Shown here piece by piece: positions 1-12,832 of a DNA stretch of 64,000 nt (within the stretch, counting starts at the first letter, position 1; each line of letters opens with the position of its first letter). The position numbers and the translations under genes were made by a program. The notes beneath the pieces were generated by a model. The model searched no databases. It had not been told where the DNA came from and was given only the letters and a program-made list of their open reading frames with translations. The DNA comes from Amoebidium appalachense. Its lineage: Eukaryota > Ichthyosporea. The DNA lies in contig CAVNZM010000006.1 of the NCBI GenBank assembly GCA_963693365.1, forward strand, positions 5,642,001 to 5,706,000. The letters are read 5' to 3'.

Positions 1-363
1 ACACGGTGCACATGCAGGCACGTGCATATGCATGTGGGGCGGGCGGGGGGGTGTGCCTGCACCCGGACATGTGCGCACACACACACACACACATACAGAA
101 CAACTCAACCACCCATTGACTCACATAAACCCACACACATTGACACCCACACACACACATGACACCCACCGTCCGCCCGCCCGCCCGCCTACCCAGCCAC
201 AATCACACACACACACACCCCTCGCCTCCTCTCCCCCCCAACACATCAAACGTCACCACATCCACCCACCTACTCATCACCTGACCCACCCACAGACACA
301 TTCACACCACACCCACTTGTTTGCCTGCCCACAACCACGCCCATGCCCGCCACCACCCACAAG

Positions 364-396
<33 letters not shown>

Positions 397-626
397 TGTA
401 CATACACTCGCCATACACCTGCCCACACATCCACCCGCTCGTCCTCCTTCCCCCCTCCCCTCCCCTCTCGTCTCCCCCATACACACACAGACACTTGCCC
501 ATACATCCACCCGCTCACACCCACCTCAACCACACCTCAACCACACCCCTCCACCCACATCCACAACACCGTACCTCCCTCCCCCCTCCCCCTTCCTCAC
601 CACACCCACCCCCGCACCCCTCATAC

Positions 627-855
627 CTGGTCTGGCTTTCTGCAGTACACACGGAAAAACCTCTCCTGGAATTCTGCCGGAAGCAGCCTGCTCACTTGGC
701 TACGGTTAAGGTCGAACGGGGTGGAGTTTTGGTCTGCAAGGGGAGGGGGGGGGGGGGGGGGGGGGGGGGGAGGAAGTGAGGATGGGCGGGATTGGGAACC
801 ACACAGAGAGGGACAAACGGACACACGGAGACACATAGGATAAACACACGGAAAG

Positions 856-894
<39 letters not shown>

Positions 895-1110
895 CAACAT
901 ACCCACACACCATTACAAAACACTTGCCATTGCTGAATACTCGATTCTGTATCATCACTTCCCCACCACCTCCCCCTCGTGCCCCACCCCCACCTCCCCA
1001 CCCTACCCCCCTTCGCCCCCACACAAGGCATGTATGTGTGGGTCCATTTCACTTCCTTTCACCATTTTCTCATCCCCCGCTCCTCATCTCACACCACAAC
1101 AGCTCCGAAG

Positions 1111-1153
<43 letters not shown>

Positions 1154-1394
1154 CTCTCTATTCCCTACAAGCACCCATCCACCCCTCCCCTCTATGCCCC
1201 CCACACAGGCACACACCTTGCCACCTGCTGAAGAAATGGATGTTGTTGACTGGGTCTTTGTCCTTCATTGCATAGTCGATGAACACACTGTCTAGGATCA
1301 CGTCTTCCTCCTGTGGGGAAAAAAAAAAAAAAAAAAAAAAAAAAAAGGAAAGGAAAGGAAAGGAAAAAGAAAAATGAAAGATGGAAAGGAAGGC

Positions 1395-1426
<32 letters not shown>

Positions 1427-1994
1427 GGAGGGGGGGGGGGGGGGGGGAATGAACACAGCCTCCAACATTTGCATCATCATTGGTGGCAAAACAAAAAAAA
1501 CAAAAAACAAAAAACAAAAAACAAAAAAGCCAAGGGGGAAAAAAAAAAAGAAGAAGGAAAAAATTTCTAATACATGGGGCTCCAAATTTCGCACCTCTGA
1601 TGATTTTGGTGAAACCAGCCTAGAAGACTAAATCGCATAGGACTGACATATCACATGGTATACTCAATGCAGACTACATTTTATATGCAATTAACTCCTG
1701 CATGGCTAACAATTCAGCAATTGTTAACGACTATGTCGGCCTTTCTCGATCGTGACGTAGTTGTGACGTAGTATTTTTACCATATCCGGTATTCCCAACC
1801 ATATGTGGTAATAGCCAATCAGTCCGCTTGTCGGCCTGGGCTGGCCGTGAGCGACCGTGGTACGTGTCCGATGACGTCTTTTTCAAATTCATAACATCAT
1901 CAATGACATCATAGACTACGTCATATTCGAGAAAGGCCGACCGTAATTGAGCTCATATAATGCAGCTTTTAGGCAGTCTTACGGTAGAATCCCC

Positions 1995-2025
<31 letters not shown>

Positions 2026-2212
2026 ATGCCTCCCCTCCCCCCACCCCTACCCTCACAACAGCCCCTCACCCATCCTTACTCTCTGTTACAAATAAACGTA
2101 CCGTGATGTTTGCCGCGTGGGGTGCATGTGTGGCTACAAACTCCGGGGTGATCTTTTTCTGCTTTGGGAAAACGAAAAAAAAATTCTGTTAGCTACTAGC
2201 CCGGCAACATGG

Positions 2213-2303
<91 letters not shown>

Positions 2304-2466
2304 GGATTGTATGGGTGAAAACAGGCGAAAGGTGTAAAGAAGGGCACGGTTGCGCTGCGTTTCCATCCAAATCCTTTTCACCAAACATGCTCTTGAATTA
2401 GATGTGTGTCCGTGCGTATGTGGTGGGGTCAAAGAAAAAAATTAAAAATGGTGGTGGTGGTGGTGG

Positions 2467-2554
<88 letters not shown>

Positions 2555-2882
2555 GAGGGGGGGGGGGGGGGGGGGGGGGAAGAAAACAGACAAAGAGTGC
2601 CCTGTGGTGCTCCAGAGACTCTTTTGGGACCTCAATCTTTGAGCTGACGCTGCCTTGGAAGTTGGGCACCTCAAGAACAGTACTGTTGAACTGATCGGCC
2701 ATCTGATTGGTTATGGGTCACGAGGTGTGTGTGTGTGTGTGTGTGCGTGTGTGTGTGGGCAGGGAGGGGGTGGAGAGGAGGAGGGAGAGGTGGAGGGGAG
2801 GGGGGGGGGGGGGGGGGGAGAATGGGTTAGAATGTGTTACACACACACACACAACCAGCTGATACCGAGTGTCCCAGGGAAG

Positions 2883-2942
<60 letters not shown>

Positions 2943-4017
2943 AAAAAACCCTGATATATAGTCATCACCCGAAATCTATGTACGTGATCATGATATACCG
3001 CTGAGGGGATATTCCGAGCAAACCCCCCCCCATACCTGAGACTGGTTTCTCTTTGCCTCGAGTAAACAGCGTAAACCCCCCGAACGTGTTACAGAATAGC
3101 AAGTACACATTTATGCTGAACAACACAAGTCAAAATCTGAAAAGCATACAACCACAAAGAATATGCATCACAAGCAGAGCCCATCCAGAGGGGGAGGCCA
3201 AGTAACTCACCTACCCGGGTTGGGTGGGTGGGTGGGGTAGGGTGGGATCTTGGGATGTTGGGATGTTGGGATGTTGGGGGGGGGGGGGTGGGGGGAAAGG
3301 TGATGGGGGATAAGACATCTGCAAAAGAGCAAACTGACTATACTTATTTGTGATTTTTGCTGTTGCTTTCTTTTTGCTCTGAGGGCAGGTGCACGTTACA
3401 GCTTGCATGAGTGTGCGAAAGAGGAAGATCTGTGCAAGTGCCAATCCAACATTTCCCTTAATATTTTAAAATAAATCAAACCATGGCACCCATCATGCCT
3501 CCCACACCCTTACTTTGTATATCTTTCGTCTGTTGAGGTTGTCGATGATGGCTTGTGCCTTCTTCATTCCCTCACTCTGTGGAGAGGGGGGGGGACGACA
3601 TCAGAGATACACCATGGGGAGAGGGGGGGAGGGGGGGGGGGGGGGGGGGGGACGACATCAGAGGTACACCAGGAACTGTCGTAATGCAAATGGGAGAAAT
3701 ACCATGAAATTTTGCAGGACATTAGAGATATACACCATGAACTTTCGTAAGACACATGGAAGATGTACCATGATATTTTGCAAGACAGACATAAGGGGGG
3801 TTATACCACGGGTTTTTGCAAGACACGAGATATATACCATGGAATTTTGAAAACATACGGGAGACATACCGTGGATTCCGAGTTGGATATACGAGATAGA
3901 ATGGTGTCATCCAGCTTGAGATATTTCTCCGGGGAATGGACTGCCTCATGAAGTTTGAACTCTTCGTTTGCGTAAACAAGCGCATCCACAATCATGTGCT
4001 CCACTGCCCGGCCTGTG

Positions 4018-4069
<52 letters not shown>

Positions 4070-5232
4070 GGGGGGGATGTCTGCGTTAGAGGGCTGGAAA
4101 TATGGTGGAGACAACAAAGAACAACAAAACGTCACAAAAGTGAGGAAATTCAAAATCAACCAATTTAAGCGTTGAGGCAGAAGACACTTGAACAGAGCCC
4201 ATCATCAGGGGGGTTCCTATGCCTCCACAAAAGCATGGGTTTCGACTCTTTAGCCTCTCGCGCGTGGTTCCCAACCCATACTTTGTTTCAACAGCAATAG
4301 GCGAGTCCACCCGTCTTGGCCAAAGACGAGCAGGGTTGTTCAAGGAGCAGCAATTTAAGAAACAGAGTCTACAAAAACTGCAGGCAGACAAAAACAAAGA
4401 AAACAAGCAGAGAAGTAGAGCATAAGCCGGGCTTCTACAAAGCTCCCCGACTCCCTAACCTATGGAGAAGGGGAGGGGGGGGGGGGGGGGAGGGGGCAGA
4501 GGGGAGAGGGGGGAGGGGGGAAACGGGGGAGGGGGGGACATGGAGACAGAGAGAACGAGGGGGGGAGCTTAACCTGGCCACTATTGTTTTATTAGAGGGT
4601 TACCCCACGTAATAAACCAATAGGTTTGACCCATGCCACTGGGGGGCAGTGAACCTGACCGGGTGGAACTTTAACGTGTTCGAACGGGTGGGTAAGCCAC
4701 TGGCGGCTAGCCAGCATTCACATCGTACCCATGGGCTTTAGGAAGCCAAAACGGTAGCCAAGTTGTATCACTTCATGTGACACGCCATATGTCGAGACCC
4801 ATTGTGAACGGAGTGTAGTCGATATATATGTGTGTGTATATGATATTGATATTGTGTGTGTGAGTAAGATTATATTGGTATGCGAATTCTTCGAATGATG
4901 GATTTGAGAATGAATGAATAATGTATGCTGCGATACATCGATGGATTGTTTCTAATATGATATGGTCTTATAAATGAGTTTTTTGTAGATATATCCTTTC
5001 ACTAGTAGTCTAGATATTAGGGTAGCTGCGTGAATGGAGAAAGCATGCAATGAGGAGCACTTACGGTGATAGCTACATAGTTGACTAGTTATGATACCAT
5101 ATGGGGATACGGGATACGGGGTACGTGTGTGCGCGGGCGAGTGTGTGTGTGTTATGCCGTGAGCATTTCGTAAGTCCGTGGGTGAGCAATTGATCATCGT
5201 GAACACTTATTTGTCAGTTGCTGTGTAGGGGG

Positions 5233-5266
<34 letters not shown>

Positions 5267-5287
5267 CCACCACCACCACCACCACCA

Positions 5288-5323
<36 letters not shown>

Positions 5324-5634
5324 TTCTTTTTCCATTTTCCGTTTTCCAGTCCTTTTTTTCCTTTTTTCTTTCTTCCTTTTTTTTTTTTTTTTTTTTATGG
5401 GTGGGGGGGGGGGGGGGGGGAGGGGGGTATGCAACGTATTATCATTCAATGGCTAATAAACATTTCGTCCCTACAACAGAAAGATCTAGACAGCAACAAA
5501 AGAAAAACAGCGAAATTATAACTGCCAACAGGTGTTATCGTCACCTTGTCAAAACAGATGTACCCAAGTGGGCTACTCTGATAAGGCCTTGGGGGAGAGG
5601 GAACGTTGAAATGGGCCTCCCCGCCGGGGAGGGG

Positions 5635-5672
<38 letters not shown>

Positions 5673-5855
5673 AGAGGGGAGAGGGGAGAGGGGCAGAAGG
5701 GGAGGGGGGAGGGGGGAGGGGGGGACACTTACTGACACGGTGGGTGTAGACGCGCTTGTGCATGCGGTAACGTGACTGAAAGAGATCGTAGAGAGACTCT
5801 GCTAGGTCCATTTTAAAGCAGATCTCATTGGAGAGCACGAGGCTCAACTCCATAA

Positions 5856-5918
<63 letters not shown>

Positions 5919-5923
5919 GGGGT

Positions 5924-5954
<31 letters not shown>

Positions 5955-6142
5955 AGCGAAAGGGTAAGGAGAGAGCTGTGCGTCTGTGGGTGTAGGAGGA
6001 AAGAGAAGGGGAAAAGGGAAAAGGGAAAGAAGAAAGGGAAATGGGGGAAGTGTGTTTGTGTGTGTGTGTGTGTGCATGTGTTTTCTTTTCCTCTTTCTTT
6101 TTTCTTTTTCTTTCTTTCTTTCTTTCTTTCTTTTTTTTTTTT

Positions 6143-6185
<43 letters not shown>

Positions 6186-6258
6186 GAATGCAAGCTCGAC
6201 CGTGTGTGTCCCACAGGTTTGTGCGTGTGCGTTTGCGTGTGCGTATGTGTCCTAATGT

Positions 6259-6289
<31 letters not shown>

Positions 6290-6610
6290 CGTGTGCTGGT
6301 GCGTTATGCGGGTGCCGTGTGTGTGCACTTGGTGTGTACGTGCATGTGAGTCCTTACGTGCGCATGTTTTGTATCGATGTATGTGTGGGTGTGCCTTGGT
6401 GCGACGTGGGATGTTCGATCTGTGTACTCTTGTGTTCGTGTTCGTGTGTGTCGTGTGCGTGTGGGTTGCTTCGGGGAATCGGGTCGGTCGTGGATGTTCA
6501 AATGAGAATATGCATATGTGTGCGCGCGCTCGGCGGGGGGAGGGGGGAGGGGGGAGGGGGAGGGTGTCAAGATGACAGAGAGAAAATGGCCCCTTCTGGG
6601 GAGGGAGGGA

Positions 6611-6650
<40 letters not shown>

Positions 6651-7227
6651 ATACACGAAGTAGCACTTCATAGAAAAACAAACACGCAGAAGGGGTATTT
6701 GTGCATAAGTAATTGGAAGGTGGGTGGGAGGAGAAAGAGAGGGTAGATATACCTGGATGGGTCTGTGAAGCCGCTGTTTATGCCCGTGTTGTAGCTGTCA
6801 CGTGCAAGATAGTCAAACTTATCCACGTCTACACTGTTGCGCTAGGGGGATTGGGAAAATGGAAAAACCAATAAGTAACGCAACCCCAAGGGAGGGGAGG
6901 AGGAGGAGGAGGGGGGGGGGGGGGGGGGGGGGGGAAGGTATAATGTGGAACAGGGTACGAATTACGACTTACGACTACATATTGAGAGATTAGGGTGCAG
7001 GACACAGGACAGGACTGGTATGAAAAAGCATACTTGTAAGTATGCAGCATAAGCAAAACACATCCTCGGGGAGGAGGGGGTGGGTGGGTGGTGGTGGTGG
7101 GGGGGGAGGGGGGGGGGGTTTGAATGCGGAACACGGTACAAAGTACGCATACACGATGAGAAGCAAGGTGCAGGACACATGCAAAGGCAAACATTCAAGT
7201 ATGCAACATAAGCCATGCGCACAGTAT

Positions 7228-7263
<36 letters not shown>

Positions 7264-7959
7264 GGAGGTGCATCATGTTGCTTTATGGCTTGCCCAAGTA
7301 TCTATGATCATATTGGGTAGATACAAGATCAAAGGAATGGGCATGTGCGATCCTTCCCCCCCCTCCCCCCCCCCCCCCCCCCCCCCCGGGGGCACCCCTA
7401 CACTTCACTTTCTTTCAGTGATTGTGAATAACGAAAACGGGGGGGGGGGGGGGGGGGTTTGCACATACCTGGTTTGCAACGATGTCGAAAAGCCACAGTT
7501 TCTCCCTATCCTCCCCCACAGCCATATCTCGATCCCCGAGAATCAACGCCTTGATCAGGCTGGGGAAAAAAAGGGAAAAATGCCGTGAGGAAGCTGGTAA
7601 AAAAAACTACAAGCCAGCTATGAGTGCAAGATAAATTAGTCAGCTAACCGGTATACATATACTATTACTATAATATATTTACTATTATCATTTGCTTTTA
7701 AAGCAACTACATAGCGCGTAAACAATCATGGTCACAAACTAACCCAACAAGCTAGTTAAGTGCACAAACTCAAAGAGCCACCCATTCGAATTTACAAACC
7801 AAAGCAACCATCCGTTCATGTTCACAAGCTCAAACGGGGGGAGATGGGGAGCGGGTTAGAATGCGGAACACCGTACGAAGTTTCAACTACACGATGAAAA
7901 ACACGGTGCAGGACACATGCAAAAGCAAACATTCAAGGGTTTGGGGTGGTGGTGGTGGT

Positions 7960-7995
<36 letters not shown>

Positions 7996-8375
7996 AGAAA
8001 AATACTTTCTGTCGTTTTTGGTCAGGCACGTGACCAGGGGACTCTCGTCGTTGCCGTCTGCCTGTGCCTCCAGATCCTCGATCATGTGGTCGAACAGCAT
8101 CACCGAGCCCTTCTCATGCTTCCACAGCGTGGATTTGTCCGCGTTGGGCCTGTGTGTGTACGTGTACGTGTACGTGTGTGTGTTTTTTTTTTGGGGGGGG
8201 GGGGGAAGGAAGGATGGGAGGGGGGTGGGCAGGTGAAGAGAGGGGGGGGGAAGGGAGGGAGGGGGTGGTGGGGGAAGGAGGGGGGGGGGGGGGGTGGGGG
8301 AGGGGGGGGGGGGGGGGGGGGGGAATGAGAGAAGGGAAGGGGTAGGAGGGAATGTGTGTGTGAGTGTGTGAGTGC

Positions 8376-8433
<58 letters not shown>

Positions 8434-8605
8434 ATGTGGGTGTGTACGTGTGCGCATGTGTGTGTGTGCAGGCGAGTGAATGTGAATTTAGTTGAAGGAG
8501 TGTGTATGTGTTTTTGCCGTTGAATCGCATGTTTGTCTTTCGCACCTTTGCCCTTTGCACTTTTTTGTTCGCGCGCGCGTGTGTGTGTATGTGAAGGGGC
8601 GAGCT

Positions 8606-8646
<41 letters not shown>

Positions 8647-8823
8647 AAGGAAACGAGAGGATACCGCCAAGCGCTCGTGCTGTCTAAAACAGTACAGAAG
8701 AATCACACGGAACTAGAAATCGCAAGCATCTTACTTTCTAACAGGCCAACCGAGAATTCAGGTGGTACAACTTGTGCATCCATAAACCGCCAAAACTACA
8801 CCCACACACACACAGGCATGCAG

Positions 8824-8857
<34 letters not shown>

Positions 8858-9579
8858 GCACGTGCAGGAGCAGTTAGACACCACATTGATACTCACAGGA
8901 CCCGCGGCATAAACTGGCCATCAAACACGTGGCTGAACGGTCCGTGCCCTGTTAAGGTCTGGTGTCAGCCACCCGAATCCATCCCGTCTGCCCCCCCCCC
9001 GCCTCGCCCTGTCTCTATTCCTGCCTACCTTATCGTCCCTCCCCTAAAAAAAAAGGAGGGGGGGGGGGGAAGATGGAAAAAAAAAAGATGAAATCCTCTA
9101 AATGCACTAAGCATGTCTCCCCCCCCCCCCCCCCTCCCCCCTGCCCACCCCATCTCCTTCCAACGGAATCTTTCTATCCTTCACATCACCCCCTCCCCCG
9201 TCCCCTCCCCCCCTCCCTCTGGCCCCCGCCTCCTTCCAAAATCTCCATGCCCTTCAAAATACACGAAGTATCGATCCCATCATAGCACCTTTAACCCTTT
9301 AATAGTCAAAAATATAAAATCAGTCGCCTTTTTTGGACCCACATACCGATGTCGTGCAACAGGCCTGCCAGACCCACACACTCCTTGTCACGGTAATCCA
9401 CGTCCAGATTGTTGCGGTGGTTGCGCTTAAGCGTATCTACCCATTTACGGGCCAAGTGGTACGCGCCTGTTATGCCGTGCGAGAGAGAGGGCGGGGGGGG
9501 GGGGGGGGGGGGGGGGATGGGAGGACGGGGGGAGAGGGGAAGGGAGATGGAGAAAAGAAGGGAATAGGGAATGGGGGGA

Positions 9580-9610
<31 letters not shown>

Positions 9611-10173
9611 AGAATGTTAAAAAACGGAAACAAGAGCAAAGGACAGGGGGAGAGGCAGGAGAGGCAGAGACGGGAGGGGGTTTCGATATATTATAGGTGA
9701 GTATGAAGCATATATGTCGAGTATGAGGACTATGAACTTCATATGGTGGGACTTGCAAGCAAGGGGGGGGGGGGGGGGGGGGGGGGGGTGGCGCGGAAGA
9801 AATGGAGCGGGGGAGAGAACGGAAGGTAGGAGGGGGGAGGGGGGAGAAGGGGGAGGGGGGGAAGAGTGGGAAGTGGCTCAGCAGTCAAGGAGCACGCACT
9901 TAGAGAGGGCATGGGACCAAACCAGGAAGTACAAGGCAAGATGGAGAGAAGAAGTTACAAGTGAGCCCCAACGGGTTTATTTCAAAATCAACGTGTACTA
10001 CTTCCTGGTGTCGGGGGTGAGAAAAAAAGGGGGGTGGGGAGGGGGGGGGGGGGGGGGGGGGGGGGGATGGACATAGTGTTGTGCATCCTACCGATACTTT
10101 GTAGTTCGGGAGCAGGGGAGGAGAGGGGAAAGCTCCGGAGAGAAGGGACGGAAGGGGGAAAGGGGGGGGGGAG

Positions 10174-10213
<40 letters not shown>

Positions 10214-11277
10214 GGGGGGGGGGGGGAGGTCTTACCCAAGCTGTGCTCAAACCTTGTGTGAGTTGCACCTGTGATTGTATTATCTTTGGTGAGTTACCGA
10301 CCAATAACTTGTTCTCCTGGCAACACAAAACATCTCACCGATCCTTTCTTCATTTCAAGGTCATCACCCTTACTCTCTTTCTCGACCGAAAATAGTGTGT
10401 GCACCCTTTCAATTCAGGAACGGGAACAGAAGCTCGTACACATCAGCGTGCTAATGGACGATTCTTTGAAAAACCATGGAATTGTGATGGACCTTTTTCA
10501 TTAAAAGAAAGCACGAAGATGTGATAGTTAGATTTTTCTCTGTTAATATTAGTAGGAGGAGTTATGGTCAGCCGTGTGGGCGCAAATTAAAAACTTACCA
10601 GGGTAGACGTATGATGAGACACCCAGCTGCTTGAGGTTTCGTAGGCGCTGAAAGGTGGGCGTGTTGATAAAATGGCACGCCAACGGAGAAAGCTCAATGG
10701 TGTCGTGGATTGGGTCACGTATGAGTTTCAACGGAAACTCTGGTATTATCTGGTCGATGCCTAGGGGGTATACACATGTTAGCAAGAGGGGTTCAAAAAC
10801 ATCCACTTACGAGGGCAGGCAGGAATGAAGAACGGGTGATCTCACAAAAGGGCAAGGACGGTTAGTGAGAAATAAAAGCGAAAATAACGATTTCCTCTTT
10901 CTATGTCAGGAACAACGATATCCGGCCCACGTATGCCTCAAAAGCAGAAACGTGGGAGCTTATCGGAGACATTTAGAGCAAAAACTTGCAACATAATTCT
11001 ACGCTCTTTCACGGTGACTTAGCTGAATTCTTGATGAGAATAATGTCCTGAATTATTGATGAAAATAATGCCCCAAGAAACATTTACAAAGCAAAAACGT
11101 CGGTCAACTCTTGACAAGCTCAAGCGTAGAGTCTTGCACAGCAACCTTACCAGTCATGCACCGGAATTGAGTAAACACCAACTTTATGTACCTGGGGCCC
11201 TTTCCATTTCACCATCACTTACCATCTTCTTGGTCAGGTTCGTGCCTCAACCTTTTCCCGTCAATCAGCACACTCAT
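627..11277 (-). CDS. SAMHD1: SAMHD1-like HD-domain dNTP triphosphohydrolase, 3' end outside the window
   Basis: Fifteen exons assembled by homology, GT..AG sites and phase: 11223-11277, 10599-10760, 10236-10268, 9347-9466, 8897-8948, 8006-8149, 7469-7559, 6753-6841, 5733-5857, 3870-4012, 3514-3576, 2592-2702, 2102-2158, 1217-1310, 627-733. They give 482 codons in one open frame. The family hydrolyses dNTPs to nucleoside plus triphosphate. The metal-binding HD set is intact: RFEHS (His81), LLHDIGHGPFSH (His121-Asp122) and [11 protein letters not shown] (Asp226, aligned with human D311). Later matches are [20 protein letters not shown] and [19 protein letters not shown]. The ATG at 11275-11277 follows AAA and encodes about 19 residues before the HD region, so the N-terminal SAM domain of the vertebrate enzyme is absent. 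Exon 12 (2592-2702) is the least certain; it fits phase and position but aligns weakly. The last exon or exons lie left of base 627. Introns are mostly poly-G and TG repeats. Confidence 0.9.
1734..1946. mobile_element. MITE-like element with terminal inverted repeats
   Basis: A repeat-poor island of about 210 bp in the SAMHD1-like intron between exons 13 and 14. Its left end reads GTCGGCCTTTCTCGATCGTG and its right end is the inverse complement with few changes; the arms match over about 28 bp and both run into TGACGTAG-type motifs. It has no coding capacity. A target-site duplication could not be fixed. A non-autonomous DNA transposon is the simplest reading. Confidence 0.55.
2214..2551. repeat. 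two (TG)n microsatellites
   Basis: (TG)n arrays at about 2214-2301 and 2469-2551 are separated by unique DNA holding a short GGT trinucleotide run, and are followed by poly-G. They lie in the SAMHD1-like intron between exons 12 and 13. On the sense strand of that gene they read (CA)n. They generate spurious Cys-Val and His-Thr ORFs. Confidence 0.95.
2882..2940. repeat. poly-C homopolymer, about 58 bp
   Basis: One of the longest uninterrupted C runs in the window, in the SAMHD1-like intron between exons 11 and 12. Exact length in homopolymers of this size is unreliable in most sequencing methods. Confidence 0.9.
3593..3875. repeat. degenerate tandem repeat built on a 5' splice site
   Basis: Units of roughly 35-65 bp, each with a GACA..AGATATACCATG core. 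On the minus (sense) strand each unit carries CATGGTATATCTC-like sequence resembling the real exon 10 donor CACGGTATGTCTCCC at 3864-3873. About six further donor-like copies follow. See findings. Confidence 0.75.
4076..4236 (+). repeat. dispersed repeat family A, copy 1
   Basis: Begins directly after a poly-G run and ends near AGAGCCCATCATCAGGGGGG. About 150 bp, clearly alignable with 42721-42868, more weakly with 45016-45163 and, at its 3' end, with 46618-46735. It lies in the intron upstream of SAMHD1-like exon 10, antisense to that gene. No coding capacity and no convincing RNA polymerase III boxes were seen. Confidence 0.7.
4570..5215. other. repeat-poor intron block
   Basis: About 650 bp without homopolymers inside the SAMHD1-like intron between exons 9 and 10. 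It holds AT-rich stretches and short GATAC/TATAT repeats. No ORF, conserved motif or exon joins the gene here. It may be older intron sequence or an unidentified insertion. Confidence 0.4.
6936..7937 (+). repeat. dispersed repeat family B, three copies
   Basis: Copies at about 6936-7066, 7118-7217 and 7851-7937 share the order GAATGCGGAACACGGTACGA, then ACGATGA, then GGTGCAGGACACATGCAAA, then CAAACATTCAAG. The first two directly follow a G run. A fourth copy is at 49118-49236. Exon 7 of the SAMHD1-like gene lies between copies 2 and 3. All are antisense to the host gene. Confidence 0.7.
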
Positions 11278-12826
11278 TTTGAATGCCACGCTAGTAACCA
11301 CAACTGCCCTTTTTTCTGCCGACGCCAAAAAAAACACACCGTCTATATTAGCTCAAAAGCTCAAAGCTGACACCTCTTAACACACACTGCTGTTAACGTA
11401 ACAGAGGTCTTGATATAAGAGAAAATGTGACACTTTCCCACCTCTTCCTTCCCTTTCTTTTTTGTTTTTTTGAGTCTTTCGAAATCCCAATTGTCATATT
11501 TACACAGAGGTCTGTCCCGTGGACTGTTGATGCAAAGAAGAAAAGGAAGGATTGGATTTTTTCAAAAGCCCGCCTGAAGCAGGGAAAGCCAATCAAATCG
11601 GATGTGCGAAATACCACAATCCCCCTATACTAGGGCCTGCTCGGCCGGAGTATTTCTAATGAGAGAGACCAAGAACAAAATAGGTGCGCGTATAATCCAC
11701 TTTGTTCCCTTTAAGAGTTGCTGAGTTGTTCTTTTTTAATTTAGGGTGCCACAACAGATATCACCCTAACGCGTGTCGTCTACGTTAATCAGACGTCTCC
11801 GTATACTCCAATCCCGTTATGGTGACGTCACAGCTGGTTGCCCAAGTCATCAGGATTCCAAGGCTGCAGATGTAAATTTAGGGGCACGTCAGTTGTGACT
11901 AGACTATAGTAGCGATTCATTATCTTACTTATATGATCGAGGACAACACATTATCAAACGATAACAAGACACTCTCTAACCATTGGTTCTCTATTATCTT
12001 TATAAAGAAGCATATGCGAAGCACGCGGCGGCTCGATCCGGCCGGATCACCCGGGCAGTTTGCGCACGTTAGTGTGTCCACTCCGATTGGTTGATTGTTT
12101 TGATAAGTGGCCACCCGAGATCTTTGTGGGGCGTAAGATTTGAATCTCCAGACATTTTACCACTCGAAATCCATTTGATTCAAATAAAAAAAAAAATTAA
12201 GTTTTTTAATTCAGGAGTCTTAAAATGTTTGTTTTTGAGCATCTATAAAAATATAGCGTGAACTATATCCCATCAACAAGAAATAAGGGGCTTTTGTACT
12301 TTACTATTTCACAAAGCGCCCCACCAAAAGAAGTTTGGGGGGTTCGATAAGGATGGCCTTTCTTCTGTTATGATTGGCTTACCGGAAAACAAAAAGGACT
12401 TGGCTGACCGGCGAACTCTTTTCTTAGAAAAGAAGGAAACAAAAGTGTCCCCAATGCGACCAGGCTTGCGAGTCTATATATTATAATGATTTTTTGGCGA
12501 TAACAACATTCAAAACGGATTAGATATTCTCTATAACTATTTTTTTCTCTCTTCCCCTTTCCCCCCCATATTGTATGAAAACTGTTGTCTCCTACATTAC
12601 TATACGATAAATTGATGAGTCTTGGCGCCTTTCAAGGTCATGAGTCAACAAAAATTTTGATGCGGTAGAAATTTATTAGCTATTGCTTTTGATTCGCTCT
12701 ATATCATTAAATAATTTACTATATCATTGCATGTTTTAGCCGCTACGCCCAAGCGCCAGGCGGCCTGTCAAGCGGGACTGCGTTTCTTCAACACGTCCAA
12801 GTCTTCTCGGACAGAGAGCAGACGGG
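11278..12826. other. intergenic DNA upstream of the SAMHD1-like gene
   Basis: AT-rich and almost free of the microsatellites that fill the introns. A CCAAT motif at 11589-11593 and inverted copies near 12085 and 12370 could serve divergent promoters. ORFs here are short and carry no recognisable domain. Confidence 0.5.
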
Positions 12827-12832
12827 TATAAA
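12827..12832 (+). promoter_or_regulatory. TATA box, probable promoter of the MFF-like gene
   Basis: TATAAA in GGGTATAAAGGAG, in a GC-richer context, about 1.8 kb before the first recognised MFF-like exon. It is the clearest core-promoter motif on this strand in the interval. The first exon it would serve was not located. Confidence 0.4.

Noticed and set aside
1-626. Long Pro/His/Thr-rich ORFs at the left edge
   Set aside because: They arise from CA repeats, CCCACC repeats and poly-C. Overlapping frames on both strands are equally long, and none has complexity or splice context.
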